Notes under the pieces: generated by a model | The model's input: the letters and a program-made list of their open reading frames with translations, nothing else | Databases searched by the model: none | Told to the model about the DNA's origin: nothing | Shown here: positions 31,821 to 39,540 of the stretch, piece by piece | How positions within the stretch are numbered: the stretch's first letter is position 1 | How the letters are laid out: each line of letters starts with the position of its first letter | Position numbers and translations under genes: made by a program | DNA from: Betaproteobacteria bacterium | Lineage (GTDB): Bacteria; Pseudomonadota; Gammaproteobacteria; Burkholderiales; JAHFQX01 | Assembly (NCBI GenBank): GCA_023259135.1 | Contig: JAHFQX010000006.1 | Span: 1-64,000 of the forward strand | DNA: 64,000 nt | Direction of reading: 5' to 3'

Positions 31821-32291
31821 ATGCAAAGATCGGCGCGGTCCGGCTTCACCCTCATCGAGCTGGTGGTAGTCATCACCATCCTGGGCTTGCTGGCGGCTTT
31901 CGGCTTGCCCAAGTTCTTCGCCGTGCAGGCCGATGCCCGGCTGGCCAAGATGAACGGCGCCATGGCCTCGGTGAAATCCGCCGCCGCCATGGCCCATGCC
32001 CAACTGCTGGCGCGGGGTTACGACGCCAACTACACCGGCACCCCGTCTCCGGGCATCGTCGCCGAGGGTACCACCGTGGTGTACGCCAACGGTTACCCCG
32101 ACGCCAGCGTCATCGCCGCCCTGGCCGGCCTGGCGGCTCCCGACTACGACGTCCCGGCGGCCTCGGCCACCGCCCAGGCGGTCCGCTCGGACGCCAACCA
32201 TGCGACTTGCGAGTTCATCTACAATGAAGCCACGGCGGGCAATCAGCCTCTCTATACGACGACCAATCTGACCTTGGCGAATTGCCAGTGA
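31821..32291 (+). CDS. mshB: Type IV pilin-like protein (MshB-like)
   Basis: 156 residues. Leader MQRSARSG and mature [20 protein letters not shown] with Glu+5 (class IVa prepilin). The C-terminal half has two Cys (near 133 and 155) that could form the pilin disulfide loop. GAGGAG precedes the ATG, and a TAGAAT (31784-31789) upstream may be part of a separate pilin promoter. Placed as MshB by its position between mshF and the two MshA-like genes; it could instead be another major-pilin variant. Confidence 0.85.
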   Translation: MQRSARSGFTLIELVVVITILGLLAAFGLPKFFAVQADARLAKMNGAMASVKSAAAMAHAQLLARGYDANYTGTPSPGIVAEGTTVVYANGYPDASVIAALAGLAAPDYDVPAASATAQAVRSDANHATCEFIYNEATAGNQPLYTTTNLTLANCQ

Positions 32292-32329
32292 GGGAGCAGC
32301 CGTTGATTTTCGCCCGAAGGAGTCAAACG

Positions 32330-32698
32330 ATGCAGAGCAAGCAAAGCGGTTTTACCTTGATCGAGCTGGTGGTGGTGATCGTGATTCTGGGGATTATGGC
32401 GGCTACCGCCCTGCCCAAGTTCATCGATCTGCGGACTAACGCGGCCGATGCCGCCACCGATGGAGTGGCCGGGGCCCTGGGGTCGGCTTCGGCCATCAAC
32501 AAGGCGGCGCGCGTGGTCAGCACGACTCTCGGGGTGTCCATCGGCAACTGCCAGCACGTGTCCAGCGCCCTGGACGGAGGCTTGCCGACCGGCTATAGCA
32601 TCAGCTCGACGGCAGTGACCAACGGCGCGACGGTAACATGCACCGTGACCGGCCCTCAGTCCCAGACCGCCAACTTCGTGGCCCACGGCATCACTTAA
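32330..32698 (+). CDS. mshA: MshA-like major pilin, copy 1
   Basis: 122 residues. Leader MQSKQSG then [20 protein letters not shown]; disulfide candidates in IGNCQH and VTCTVTG near 72 and 103. GAAGGAG sits 8 bases before the ATG. The next gene is a close copy, with about 20 differences in 122 residues by eye, most of them between residues 36 and 113; the first 35 and last 9 residues are nearly identical. Ser/Thr-rich surface segments make it a plausible target for the glycosyltransferase encoded downstream. Confidence 0.92.
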   Translation: MQSKQSGFTLIELVVVIVILGIMAATALPKFIDLRTNAADAATDGVAGALGSASAINKAARVVSTTLGVSIGNCQHVSSALDGGLPTGYSISSTAVTNGATVTCTVTGPQSQTANFVAHGIT

Positions 32699-32753
32699 GG
32701 ATTGAAGGTTCCCGCCCCCCGTTAAATGTTTTTTTGTCCGAAGGAGTCAAACG

Positions 32754-33122
32754 ATGCAAAGCAAGCAAAGCGGTTTTACCTTGATTGAACTGGTGGTGGT
32801 GATCGTGATTCTGGGGATTCTGGCGGCCACCGCCCTGCCCAAGTTCATCGATTTGCGGGGCGACGCGGCCGACGCCGCCACCGACGGAGTGGCTGGGGCC
32901 TTGGGGTCGGCCTCGGCGGTGAATAAGGCGGGCCGGCTGGCCAATACCGCCAACGGGGTGTCCATCGGCAACTGCCAGGACGTGGCCAACGCCCTGGACG
33001 GAGGCTTGCCGACCGGCTATACCATCACCTCGACGGTGGTGACCAACGGCGCGACGGCCAACTGCACCGTGACCGGTCCCCAGACCAAGACCGCCAACTT
33101 CGTGGCCCATGGCATCACTTAA
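32754..33122 (+). CDS. mshA: MshA-like major pilin, copy 2 (tandem paralogue)
   Basis: 122 residues, the same length as copy 1 and sharing leader, helix, cysteine positions and the ending [10 protein letters not shown]. Even the untranslated stretch CGAAGGAGTCAAACGATGCA before the start is the same, so the duplicated unit includes the ribosome site. Changes include Gly-Asp for Thr-Asn after DLR and [10 protein letters not shown] for SISSTAVTNG. Which copy builds the pilus cannot be told from sequence; both look intact. Confidence 0.92.
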   Translation: MQSKQSGFTLIELVVVIVILGILAATALPKFIDLRGDAADAATDGVAGALGSASAVNKAGRLANTANGVSIGNCQDVANALDGGLPTGYTITSTVVTNGATANCTVTGPQTKTANFVAHGIT

Positions 33123-33156
33123 GCACCGCTGACCCAAGGATTTTCCGGGTTTGTCC

Positions 33157-33456
33157 ATGCCCCCCCCTTTGCCCAGCCCGGCGGAGGCGGCCCGGGAGCT
33201 GGCCCGCCAATTTGCCCGCCAGGCCCCCTTGGACGGCGCAATCCGCGGCGATCCCGGCCAGACGGCGGAGCAGGCGATCCGGCAGTTATGCGAGGCGGCG
33301 CAACGCTTCCGCGCTACCCGCCGCCTCGGCATCATCGCCCGCGCCCGCTTTGCCAAGGCGCTGCAAGACGAGCTCAAGGCCCTGGGCTACGCCCCCGATA
33401 CGGTGAGCCGGGTGACCACCGCGGTGCTGGTGGGGGCGCTGACGGGCAAGGGATGA
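33157..33456 (+). CDS. Small conserved-looking helical protein, unknown
   Basis: 99 residues from ATG 33157 (TTG 33151 is possible). Largely alpha-helical with many Ala and Arg (RELARQFARQAPLDGAIRG, FRATRRLGIIARARFAKALQ); no signal peptide or membrane helix. It overlaps the glycosyltransferase start by 4 bases (ATGA), so the two are coupled, which suggests a shared job. I do not recognise the family. Confidence 0.75.
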   Translation: MPPPLPSPAEAARELARQFARQAPLDGAIRGDPGQTAEQAIRQLCEAAQRFRATRRLGIIARARFAKALQDELKALGYAPDTVSRVTTAVLVGALTGKG

Positions 33457-35714
33457 CGGTTCCCGCGCCGCCGACAGCAAGCCTTTCCCGTTCTTCCTTG
33501 CTGCCTCGGCTGGGGGCCTGGCTGCTGCGCAAAAGCGGCGACGCCTTGGCCCATCGAGGCCACCGGTTGCTGGCGGCCGCCTGCTACCGCCAAGCCCGCG
33601 AACTGGACCCCCAGAATGCCGAAGCCGCTTACCGATTGGGACGCAGCCTGCTCCTGGAAGGCTCCTTGGAAGAAGCCACCGGATATTTCCGCGCCGCCAT
33701 CGCGGCCCGCCCGTCCCACGCCGAAGCCCACAACAACCTGGGGGTGGCCCTGGAACGGCAAGGCCGCCAACAGGAAGCCGAGGCCTGCTACCGGCGGGCG
33801 CTGGAGCTGAACCCCCGGCTGGCCCCCGCCCACAACAACCTGGGCAATTCGGCCCTGGCGGCGGGGCGGCTGCAAGCAGCCGAAACCCATTACCGTCAGG
33901 CCATCCGGCTCGATCCCGATTACCCCGAAGCCCACAACAATCTGGGAGGGCTGCTTAACCGGCTGGCTCGCCACGCCGAAGCGGAAGCCGCCTGCCGCCG
34001 GGCCTGGGTGCTGTTCCCGGAGTTCGCCGGCGCCGCCAATAACCTGGGCAACGCCCTATGGGGCCTGGGCAAGGTGGAGGAGGCCGCCGCCGCCTTCGAG
34101 GAAGCCTTGCGCCTCGAGCCTGGGCTGGGGGAAGCCTGGGTCAACCTGGCCATCCTCACCGGGGACGCCACGAAGCTGGCCGGGGCGGTGGATTATTATG
34201 AAAAAATCCTGGCCCGGGATCCCCGTTCGGTGGAAGCCCATGTCCGGCTGGGCTTGGCCCTGCAAGCCCAAAGACGCCTGGAGGAAGCCGAAACCCATTT
34301 TCTTCACGCCCTCGAAATCGAGCCCGGCCATGCCTTCGCCAGGGCCAGCCTGGGCCACAACCGGATGTTCGAGGGCCGCTTGGAGGCAGGCTTGGCGGAC
34401 TATCGGCGGGCCATCGAGCTGGATCCGGAAAACGGCCCCCATTCCAGCCATTTCTTCTATTCCCACTACGCCCACGGCTTCGACCCGGCGCGGGTCTTCG
34501 AGGCCCACCGCGCTTGGGGGCAAAGGGTCATGCGGCTGGCGGGGCCGCCGCGCCGCAATCACCCCAACCCCGCCGATCCCGAGCGCCGCCTCAAGCTGGG
34601 CTATGTTTCCGCGGATTTCTGCCGGCACTCGGTGACTTGGTTTTTCGAGCCCTTGCTGCGTCACCACGACCGCTCCCGGTTTGAAATCCATTGCTACTCC
34701 AACCTGGTGAAGGGCGACGAGGTCACCGAGCGCATCCGTGCCCAGGCCGACGGCTGGCGCGACGTGCGGTTGAAATCCGACGCCGACTTGGCGGCGCGGA
34801 TAGAGGCCGACGGCATCGACATCCTGGTGGATCTCAACGGCCACACCTCCGGCCACCGGCTGGGCGCCTTCGCCCGCAAGCCGGCTCCTATTCAGGCCAG
34901 TTATCTGGGTTATCCGGATACCACGGGCGTCCCGGCCATCGATACTCGCATCACCGACGCCGTGGCCGATCCGCCGGGCTGGACCGAGGCTGGCCACGTG
35001 GAGCGCCTGACGCGCTTGCCCGGCTGCTTCCTGGCTTATCAACCGCCCGCCGATGCCCCCGCCGTCGCGCCACTGCCTTGCCTGGCGACGGGCCGCGTCA
35101 CCTTCGGCAGCTTCAACAACGCCTTGAAGACGAACCCCCGAGTGGCGGCCCTGTGGGCGCGGATTCTCGACCGGGTGCCCGGCAGCCGGCTGCTGCTCAA
35201 GCACACCGCCTTCGGCAACCCCAGGGGGCGCGAGCATTTCGCCCGCATGTTCGGCGAGCACGGCGTCGGCCCGGAACGGCTGGATCTCAGGGATTTCACC
35301 GCCTCCACCGAAAGCCACCTGGCCCTCTACGGCGAAGTGGACGTGGCCCTGGATCCCTTCCCCTACAACGGCACCACCACCACCTGCGAAGCCCTGTGGA
35401 TGGGGGTGCCGGTGGTGGCCCTGGCGGGCCGGGTGCACGTGGGCCGGGTGGGGGTGAGCTTGTTGAGCGCGGCGGGCCTGGCGGATTGGGTCGCCGCCGG
35501 CGAAGAGGAATACTTGGCCCAGGCCGTCGCCCTGGCCGCCGACCCCGAGGGGCTGGCCCGGATCAGAGCGGCGCTGCGCCCGCGACTGGCCGCTTCGCCC
35601 TTGCTGGACGGCGCCGGACTGGCCCGCCGCCTGGAGCGAGCCTATCGGCAAATGTGGCATGATTGGTGCGAAACTGCGGGGAAACAACGGAAGGAAGCCG
35701 GTGCCGCGACTTGA
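33453..35714 (+). CDS. TPR O-GlcNAc-transferase-like glycosyltransferase (GT41)
   Basis: 753 residues from ATG 33453. About eight TPR units (residues about 35-320; for example AEAHNNLGVALERQGRQQEA) are followed by a GT41 catalytic region: GYVSADFCRHSVTWFFEPL near 384, DLNGHTSGHRLGAFARKPAP near 460, TFGSFNNALKTNP near 550, and DPFPYNGTTTTCEALWMGVP near 635. GT41 enzymes attach a sugar to Ser/Thr of proteins. Standing directly after two Ser/Thr-rich pilin genes and inside the msh locus, it most likely glycosylates the pilin; that substrate is inferred, not shown. Confidence 0.93.
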   Translation: MTVPAPPTASLSRSSLLPRLGAWLLRKSGDALAHRGHRLLAAACYRQARELDPQNAEAAYRLGRSLLLEGSLEEATGYFRAAIAARPSHAEAHNNLGVALERQGRQQEAEACYRRALELNPRLAPAHNNLGNSALAAGRLQAAETHYRQAIRLDPDYPEAHNNLGGLLNRLARHAEAEAACRRAWVLFPEFAGAANNLGNALWGLGKVEEAAAAFEEALRLEPGLGEAWVNLAILTGDATKLAGAVDYYEKILARDPRSVEAHVRLGLALQAQRRLEEAETHFLHALEIEPGHAFARASLGHNRMFEGRLEAGLADYRRAIELDPENGPHSSHFFYSHYAHGFDPARVFEAHRAWGQRVMRLAGPPRRNHPNPADPERRLKLGYVSADFCRHSVTWFFEPLLRHHDRSRFEIHCYSNLVKGDEVTERIRAQADGWRDVRLKSDADLAARIEADGIDILVDLNGHTSGHRLGAFARKPAPIQASYLGYPDTTGVPAIDTRITDAVADPPGWTEAGHVERLTRLPGCFLAYQPPADAPAVAPLPCLATGRVTFGSFNNALKTNPRVAALWARILDRVPGSRLLLKHTAFGNPRGREHFARMFGEHGVGPERLDLRDFTASTESHLALYGEVDVALDPFPYNGTTTTCEALWMGVPVVALAGRVHVGRVGVSLLSAAGLADWVAAGEEEYLAQAVALAADPEGLARIRAALRPRLAASPLLDGAGLARRLERAYRQMWHDWCETAGKQRKEAGAAT

Positions 35715-35776
35715 GGTGGGGAAGGGTTGCCCGGCGAGGCTTGGACAAGGCCGATGAACATCCGGAAAAGGACGGC

Positions 35777-37201
35777 ATGTTATTCAATAAGGATTTCTGG
35801 CGTTGGCTGGGGACGGGGTTGAGAGGGAACCGGCCCCGGGATATCGGGGTGGAGATCCCCGGCGGCGTGATGGTCCGGGTGCCCGACGATCTTGAGCATC
35901 TCACGTCCTACATTCTGCGGGAGCAGGGGGATTGGTTCGAGGCGGAGCTGCCCTTCCTGCGCCGCGCTGTCGGACCCGGCATGACCGTGGTGGACGTGGG
36001 GGCGAGTTACGGCACCTATGCCCTGTCCCTGGGCCGGCGAGTGTTGCCGGGGGGCGCGGTGTGGGCTTTCGAGCCGGCTCCCGAGGTGTTTCGCTTCCTG
36101 GAATCCAGCGTCCGGGCCAACGGCTTCAAGCATGTCCACTTGACCCGGGCGGCGGTGTCCGAGGCGCCGGGCACCGGCACCCTGGTGTTTGAAAGCCAGT
36201 CCGAATTACGGGGCCTGGGTCCGGCCGGGGCGGCGGGCGAGACGGTGGATTTGGTGAGCCTGGACGAGAGTCTGGAGCGTCACGGCTGGGCCTCGGTGGA
36301 TGTTCTCAAACTGGACGCCGAAGGCGCCGAGACGGCCATCCTGCGGGGGGCACGGCGCTTGTTGGCGAACCACTCCCCCCTGGTGATGGCGGAACGGCTG
36401 CACGGCGACCGGGTGGATACGGAGCTGGTGGGGGCTTTCCAGGACCAGGGCTATGGGCCTTATTTCCTGGTGCCGGGGCCGGGAATTTTGGCGCCTTGGG
36501 ACGAGACGGAGGGCGATCCTTGGCAGCTCAACCTATTTTTCTGCAAGCCGGACCGGGCCCGCGCCCTGGCCGAGAGGCGTTTCCTGGCGTTGTCCGATGG
36601 CCTGGAAGCGCGATCGGCCGGCCGCGGAGACGCTCTCGAAGCGCCGCCCTGGCAGGAGGCGGTGGCGGGCCGGGCCTATGCCAGCCGGATCGGGGCGTCC
36701 TGGGCTCCGGCGGCCATGAGCCCCGGCCATGCCGCGGCCCTCGGCTGGCTTGGCGCAAGCCGCGATGCGCAATCGTCTCCCGCCGCCCGATATGAAGCGC
36801 TGCGGGAAGCGGCCCGCTTGCTGGAGCGGGACAAGGCCCTGCCGAGTCCCGCCCAGCGGCTGACCCGGTTCCGGGTGCTGGCGGAACTGGGGCAGCGCAG
36901 CCGGGCCTTGGAGCTTTTGGAAAGCTTGCTGGGGGCCTTGCCCGATATCGTCGAGGGCTGCCGACGGGAGCCGTTCGCCGCGCCTTCCGCCGCCTTCGAG
37001 GCCCTGGACCCCCAGGACCGCTTCGAGGATTGGCTAAAGGCCGGGCTGCTGGACGCGGCGGAGACGCTGGGCAGCTTTTCCGGCTATTTCACCGGCGCCG
37101 ACAGCCTGGCCCGTTTGTCCGGCATGGCGGTGGCGGGGTTTTTGCGGCCGCCCATGGCCCGCCGGCTGGATTGGCTGCGGCGCCGCATGGGTCTGGGGTA
37201 A
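35777..37201 (+). CDS. FkbM-family methyltransferase with C-terminal extension
   Basis: 474 residues from ATG 35777, preceded by AAAGGA. The first 250 residues are an FkbM AdoMet-dependent methyltransferase: VVDVGASYGTYALSLGRRV (motif I near 73), WAFEPAPEVFRFLESSVRAN, and VDVLKLDAEGAETAILRG. The last 200 or so residues are Ala/Arg-rich, helical and unassigned (RLTRFRVLAELGQRSRALEL). FkbM enzymes often O-methylate sugars, so with the GT41 neighbour it may finish a pilin glycan. The two genes are 62 bases apart on the same strand. Confidence 0.88.
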   Translation: MLFNKDFWRWLGTGLRGNRPRDIGVEIPGGVMVRVPDDLEHLTSYILREQGDWFEAELPFLRRAVGPGMTVVDVGASYGTYALSLGRRVLPGGAVWAFEPAPEVFRFLESSVRANGFKHVHLTRAAVSEAPGTGTLVFESQSELRGLGPAGAAGETVDLVSLDESLERHGWASVDVLKLDAEGAETAILRGARRLLANHSPLVMAERLHGDRVDTELVGAFQDQGYGPYFLVPGPGILAPWDETEGDPWQLNLFFCKPDRARALAERRFLALSDGLEARSAGRGDALEAPPWQEAVAGRAYASRIGASWAPAAMSPGHAAALGWLGASRDAQSSPAARYEALREAARLLERDKALPSPAQRLTRFRVLAELGQRSRALELLESLLGALPDIVEGCRREPFAAPSAAFEALDPQDRFEDWLKAGLLDAAETLGSFSGYFTGADSLARLSGMAVAGFLRPPMARRLDWLRRRMGLG

Positions 37202-37369
37202 TCCGGTGCATGCGCCGCCGTCCCGCCCCTGGCCCGCCGCCGATTCGTCATGTCCGTTTACCTGCTTGCTCCTGACTGAAGACCTGCAAAATGGTTTTAC
37301 CTGGCGCGGCGTAACCGTGATTAATCCGTTTTCCCCAAGCCGGCACCCCTTGCTTGAGGGGTTAATCGG

Positions 37370-37900
37370 TTGAAAAACCCCTCTCCCCCCGAAGCGCCGC
37401 GCCCGATGGAGGCCGGGGCCGTGGAAATAGTGTTGACTGATCCACCCCCCGCCGTGCACGGCTTCAGCCTGGTGGAACTGGTGATGGTGATGGTCATTTT
37501 GGGCATCCTGGCGGCGGTGGCGATTCCCCGTTTCTTCGACCGGATCACCTTCGACACCGTGGGTTTCTACGACCAGGCCCAGGGCATCGTGCGCTTCGCC
37601 CAGAAAGTGGCGGTGGCCCAGCGGACCTCGGTGCGGGTGGACGTTTCCGCCGGCGCGGTGCAAGCTTGCTATTGCGCCACGCCGGCGTGCGCCGCTTGCG
37701 GCGCCGCGGTGCTGGATCCCCTCACCGGCAATGCCTTGAGCGCCACGGCTCCCGCCGGAGTGGCGCTGGCCCCCGTCGCCGATTTTTCCTTCAATGGCCT
37801 GGGCCGTTCCAGCCTAGCCTCGGCGCTGGCGGTGACGGTGACCGGCGACGCCGTCAAGACCTTTTACGTCGAACCCGAGACCGGCTATGTCCATCCTTGA
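37370..37900 (+). CDS. mshC: MSHA minor prepilin MshC-like
   Basis: About 176 residues from TTG 37370; ATG 37406 is an alternative and would give a shorter leader. After the leader, [21 protein letters not shown] is the prepilin cleavage site and helix. The globular part has a Cys cluster (QACYCATPACAACGAAV) and ends VKTFYVEPETGYVHP, typical of MshC-like minor pilins (GspH-type). It overlaps mshD by 14 bases. Confidence 0.82.
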   Translation: MKNPSPPEAPRPMEAGAVEIVLTDPPPAVHGFSLVELVMVMVILGILAAVAIPRFFDRITFDTVGFYDQAQGIVRFAQKVAVAQRTSVRVDVSAGAVQACYCATPACAACGAAVLDPLTGNALSATAPAGVALAPVADFSFNGLGRSSLASALAVTVTGDAVKTFYVEPETGYVHP

Positions 37901-38549
37901 CGACGACAGTTTCGAGTCTCGGGTTCCGGGTTCCGAGTTTCGAGAGGCTGCGGTCGTGTCCCGCAATTCGAAACCCGGAACCCGGAACTCGAAACCCGGG
38001 ATTCGCGGCCGCCAGCGCGGCCTGACGGTCATCGAGCTGGTGATGTTCATCGTGGTGGTGGGGGTGGGGGTAGCTGGCATACTGCTTGCGTTGAACCTCA
38101 CCACCGGAAAGTCCGCCGACCCGCTGATCCGCAAGCAAGCGCTGGCGGCGGCCGAAGCGCTGCTGGAGGAAATCGAGCTGATGCCTTTCACTTACTGCGA
38201 TCCCGACGACGCCAACGCGACCACCGCCACCAGCCCCGCCGGGTGCGCCACCTCGCCGGAGGGTTTGGGGCCGGAGGGGGGGGAAACCCGCACCGACGCC
38301 GCCAATCCCTTCGACAACGTCAGCGATTACCACGGCTTCTCCATGACCGGCATCCAGGACATCACCGGCACCCCCCTCGCCGGGCTTTCGAGCTATAGCG
38401 CCAGCGTGTCCATAGACAACACAGCGGCCTTGAGCGGCGTCGCCGCCGGGGAAGTGCTGCGCATTGCCGTCACCGTCACCGCTCCCAACGGCGAGCAGAT
38501 CACCGTGGACGGCTACCGCACCCGCCATTCCCCCAACGCCACGCCATGA
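37887..38549 (+). CDS. mshD: MSHA minor prepilin MshD-like, leader built from a repeat
   Basis: 220 residues. The leader of about 45 residues before G-LTVIELVMFIVVVGVGVAG is far longer than usual (about 6-10) and is encoded largely by an inverted GGGTTCC-type repeat (peptide words SRVPGSEFR and NSKPGTRNSKPG). Past the cleavage site the protein looks normal: IRKQALAAAEALLEEIELM and a GspI/PilV-like C-terminal part ending VDGYRTRHSPN. It overlaps mshO by 4 bases (ATGA). Confidence 0.82.
   Translation: MSILDDDSFESRVPGSEFREAAVVSRNSKPGTRNSKPGIRGRQRGLTVIELVMFIVVVGVGVAGILLALNLTTGKSADPLIRKQALAAAEALLEEIELMPFTYCDPDDANATTATSPAGCATSPEGLGPEGGETRTDAANPFDNVSDYHGFSMTGIQDITGTPLAGLSSYSASVSIDNTAALSGVAAGEVLRIAVTVTAPNGEQITVDGYRTRHSPNATP
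37917..38001. repeat. Inverted GGGTTCC/AACCCGG repeat inside the mshD leader region
   Basis: Left arm 37917-37944 (TCTCGGGTTCCGGGTTCCGA then GTTTCGAG) pairs with right arm 37967-37994 (TTCGAAACCCGGAACCCGG then AACTCGAAA) with about three mismatches, separated by a loop of about 22 bases. Confidence 0.7.
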
Positions 38550-39445
38550 GCCGGTCGTTTTCCATGGAACCCGCAACCCGCAACTCGCAACTCGAAACTC
38601 GGAATCGGCCGCCGGCCGGCGGCCGCGGGTCGCGAGCCGCCGGCTTTACCCTGGTGGAAGCGGTGATGGTCATCGTCATCACCGGCCTCATCGCCGCGGC
38701 GGTGGCGGTGTTCATCAACAAGCCGGTGCAGGGCTATTTCGACGCGGCGCGCCGGGCGGAGCTGACCGACGCCGCCGATACCGCGCTGCGGCGCATCGGC
38801 CGCGATTTGCGACTGGCGCTGCCCAACAGCGTGCGGGTGGCCAGCAGCGGCGGCAATACTTATCTGGAATTTTTGCTCACCAGTGGCGGCGGACGTTACC
38901 GGGCGGAAACGGACAGTGGGGGGGGTGGCAACATTCTGGATTTCACCGCCGCCGACGGCAGCTTCGATGTGCTGGGGCCGGCGCCTCCTCTGGCTGCCGG
39001 GGACTCCATCGTCGTCTTCAACCTGGGGCCGGGCTTTGCCGGGGCCGACGCCTATGCCGGAGGAGCCAACAACCGCGCGGCCTACAGCTCCGGCGGCAGC
39101 ACCATCACCCTGGCCGCTGCCAAGTTATTTCCTTTCGAATCTCCCGGCAAGCGCTTCCAGGTGGTGCCCTACGCGGTGACCTACGAATGCGCCCCCAATC
39201 CGGGAAATCCCGCCGCCGGCGTGGTCCGGCGCTATTGGAACTACGGCATCAACGCCGCCCAGGCCACCCCTCCTGCGGGCGGCAGCAATGCCTTGCTGGT
39301 CACCCAGGTGAGCGGCTGCGCCTTGACCTACGACGCCAACGCGGTGGCCCAGCGCAACGGCGTGGTGCTGATTTCCCTGACGCTGGACAAGGGCGGAGAG
39401 CAAGTGACTTTGATGCAGCAAGTGCATGTGAGCAATATTCCTTGA
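38546..39445 (+). CDS. mshO: MSHA minor prepilin MshO-like
   Basis: 299 residues. Leader of about 33 residues (with the repeat-type words PATRNSQLETRN) before G-FTLVEAVMVIVITGLIAAAV, a PilW/MshO-type prepilin with Glu+5. The large globular region contains DTALRRIGRDLRLALPNSVR, the usual MshO start after the helix, and YECAPNPGNPAAGVVRRYWN; two Cys (near 213 and 255) may pair. It is likely part of a minor pilin tip complex with C, D and P. Confidence 0.85.
   Translation: MSRSFSMEPATRNSQLETRNRPPAGGRGSRAAGFTLVEAVMVIVITGLIAAAVAVFINKPVQGYFDAARRAELTDAADTALRRIGRDLRLALPNSVRVASSGGNTYLEFLLTSGGGRYRAETDSGGGGNILDFTAADGSFDVLGPAPPLAAGDSIVVFNLGPGFAGADAYAGGANNRAAYSSGGSTITLAAAKLFPFESPGKRFQVVPYAVTYECAPNPGNPAAGVVRRYWNYGINAAQATPPAGGSNALLVTQVSGCALTYDANAVAQRNGVVLISLTLDKGGEQVTLMQQVHVSNIP
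38566..38605. repeat. ACCCGCAACTCGAAACTCGG-type repeat in the mshO leader
   Basis: Strings AACCCGCAACCCGCAACTCG and CAACTCGAAACTCGGAA belong to the same word family as the blocks at 27627-27680, 37917-38001 and 39752-39777. Confidence 0.55.
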
Positions 39446-39540
39446 AACCGGTTGCGAGTGATGAGAATGGGCAGGGAAGGGGTAGTGGATCAAATTGCGA
39501 TCCGTTACGAGAATTTATCTTGTTGCTATCGCGGATTCGA

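Noticed and set aside
37202-37369. Terminator between the FkbM gene and mshC (CCCCTTGCTTGAGGGG)
   Set aside because: The stem is only 5 bp and has no T run, so I did not list it.
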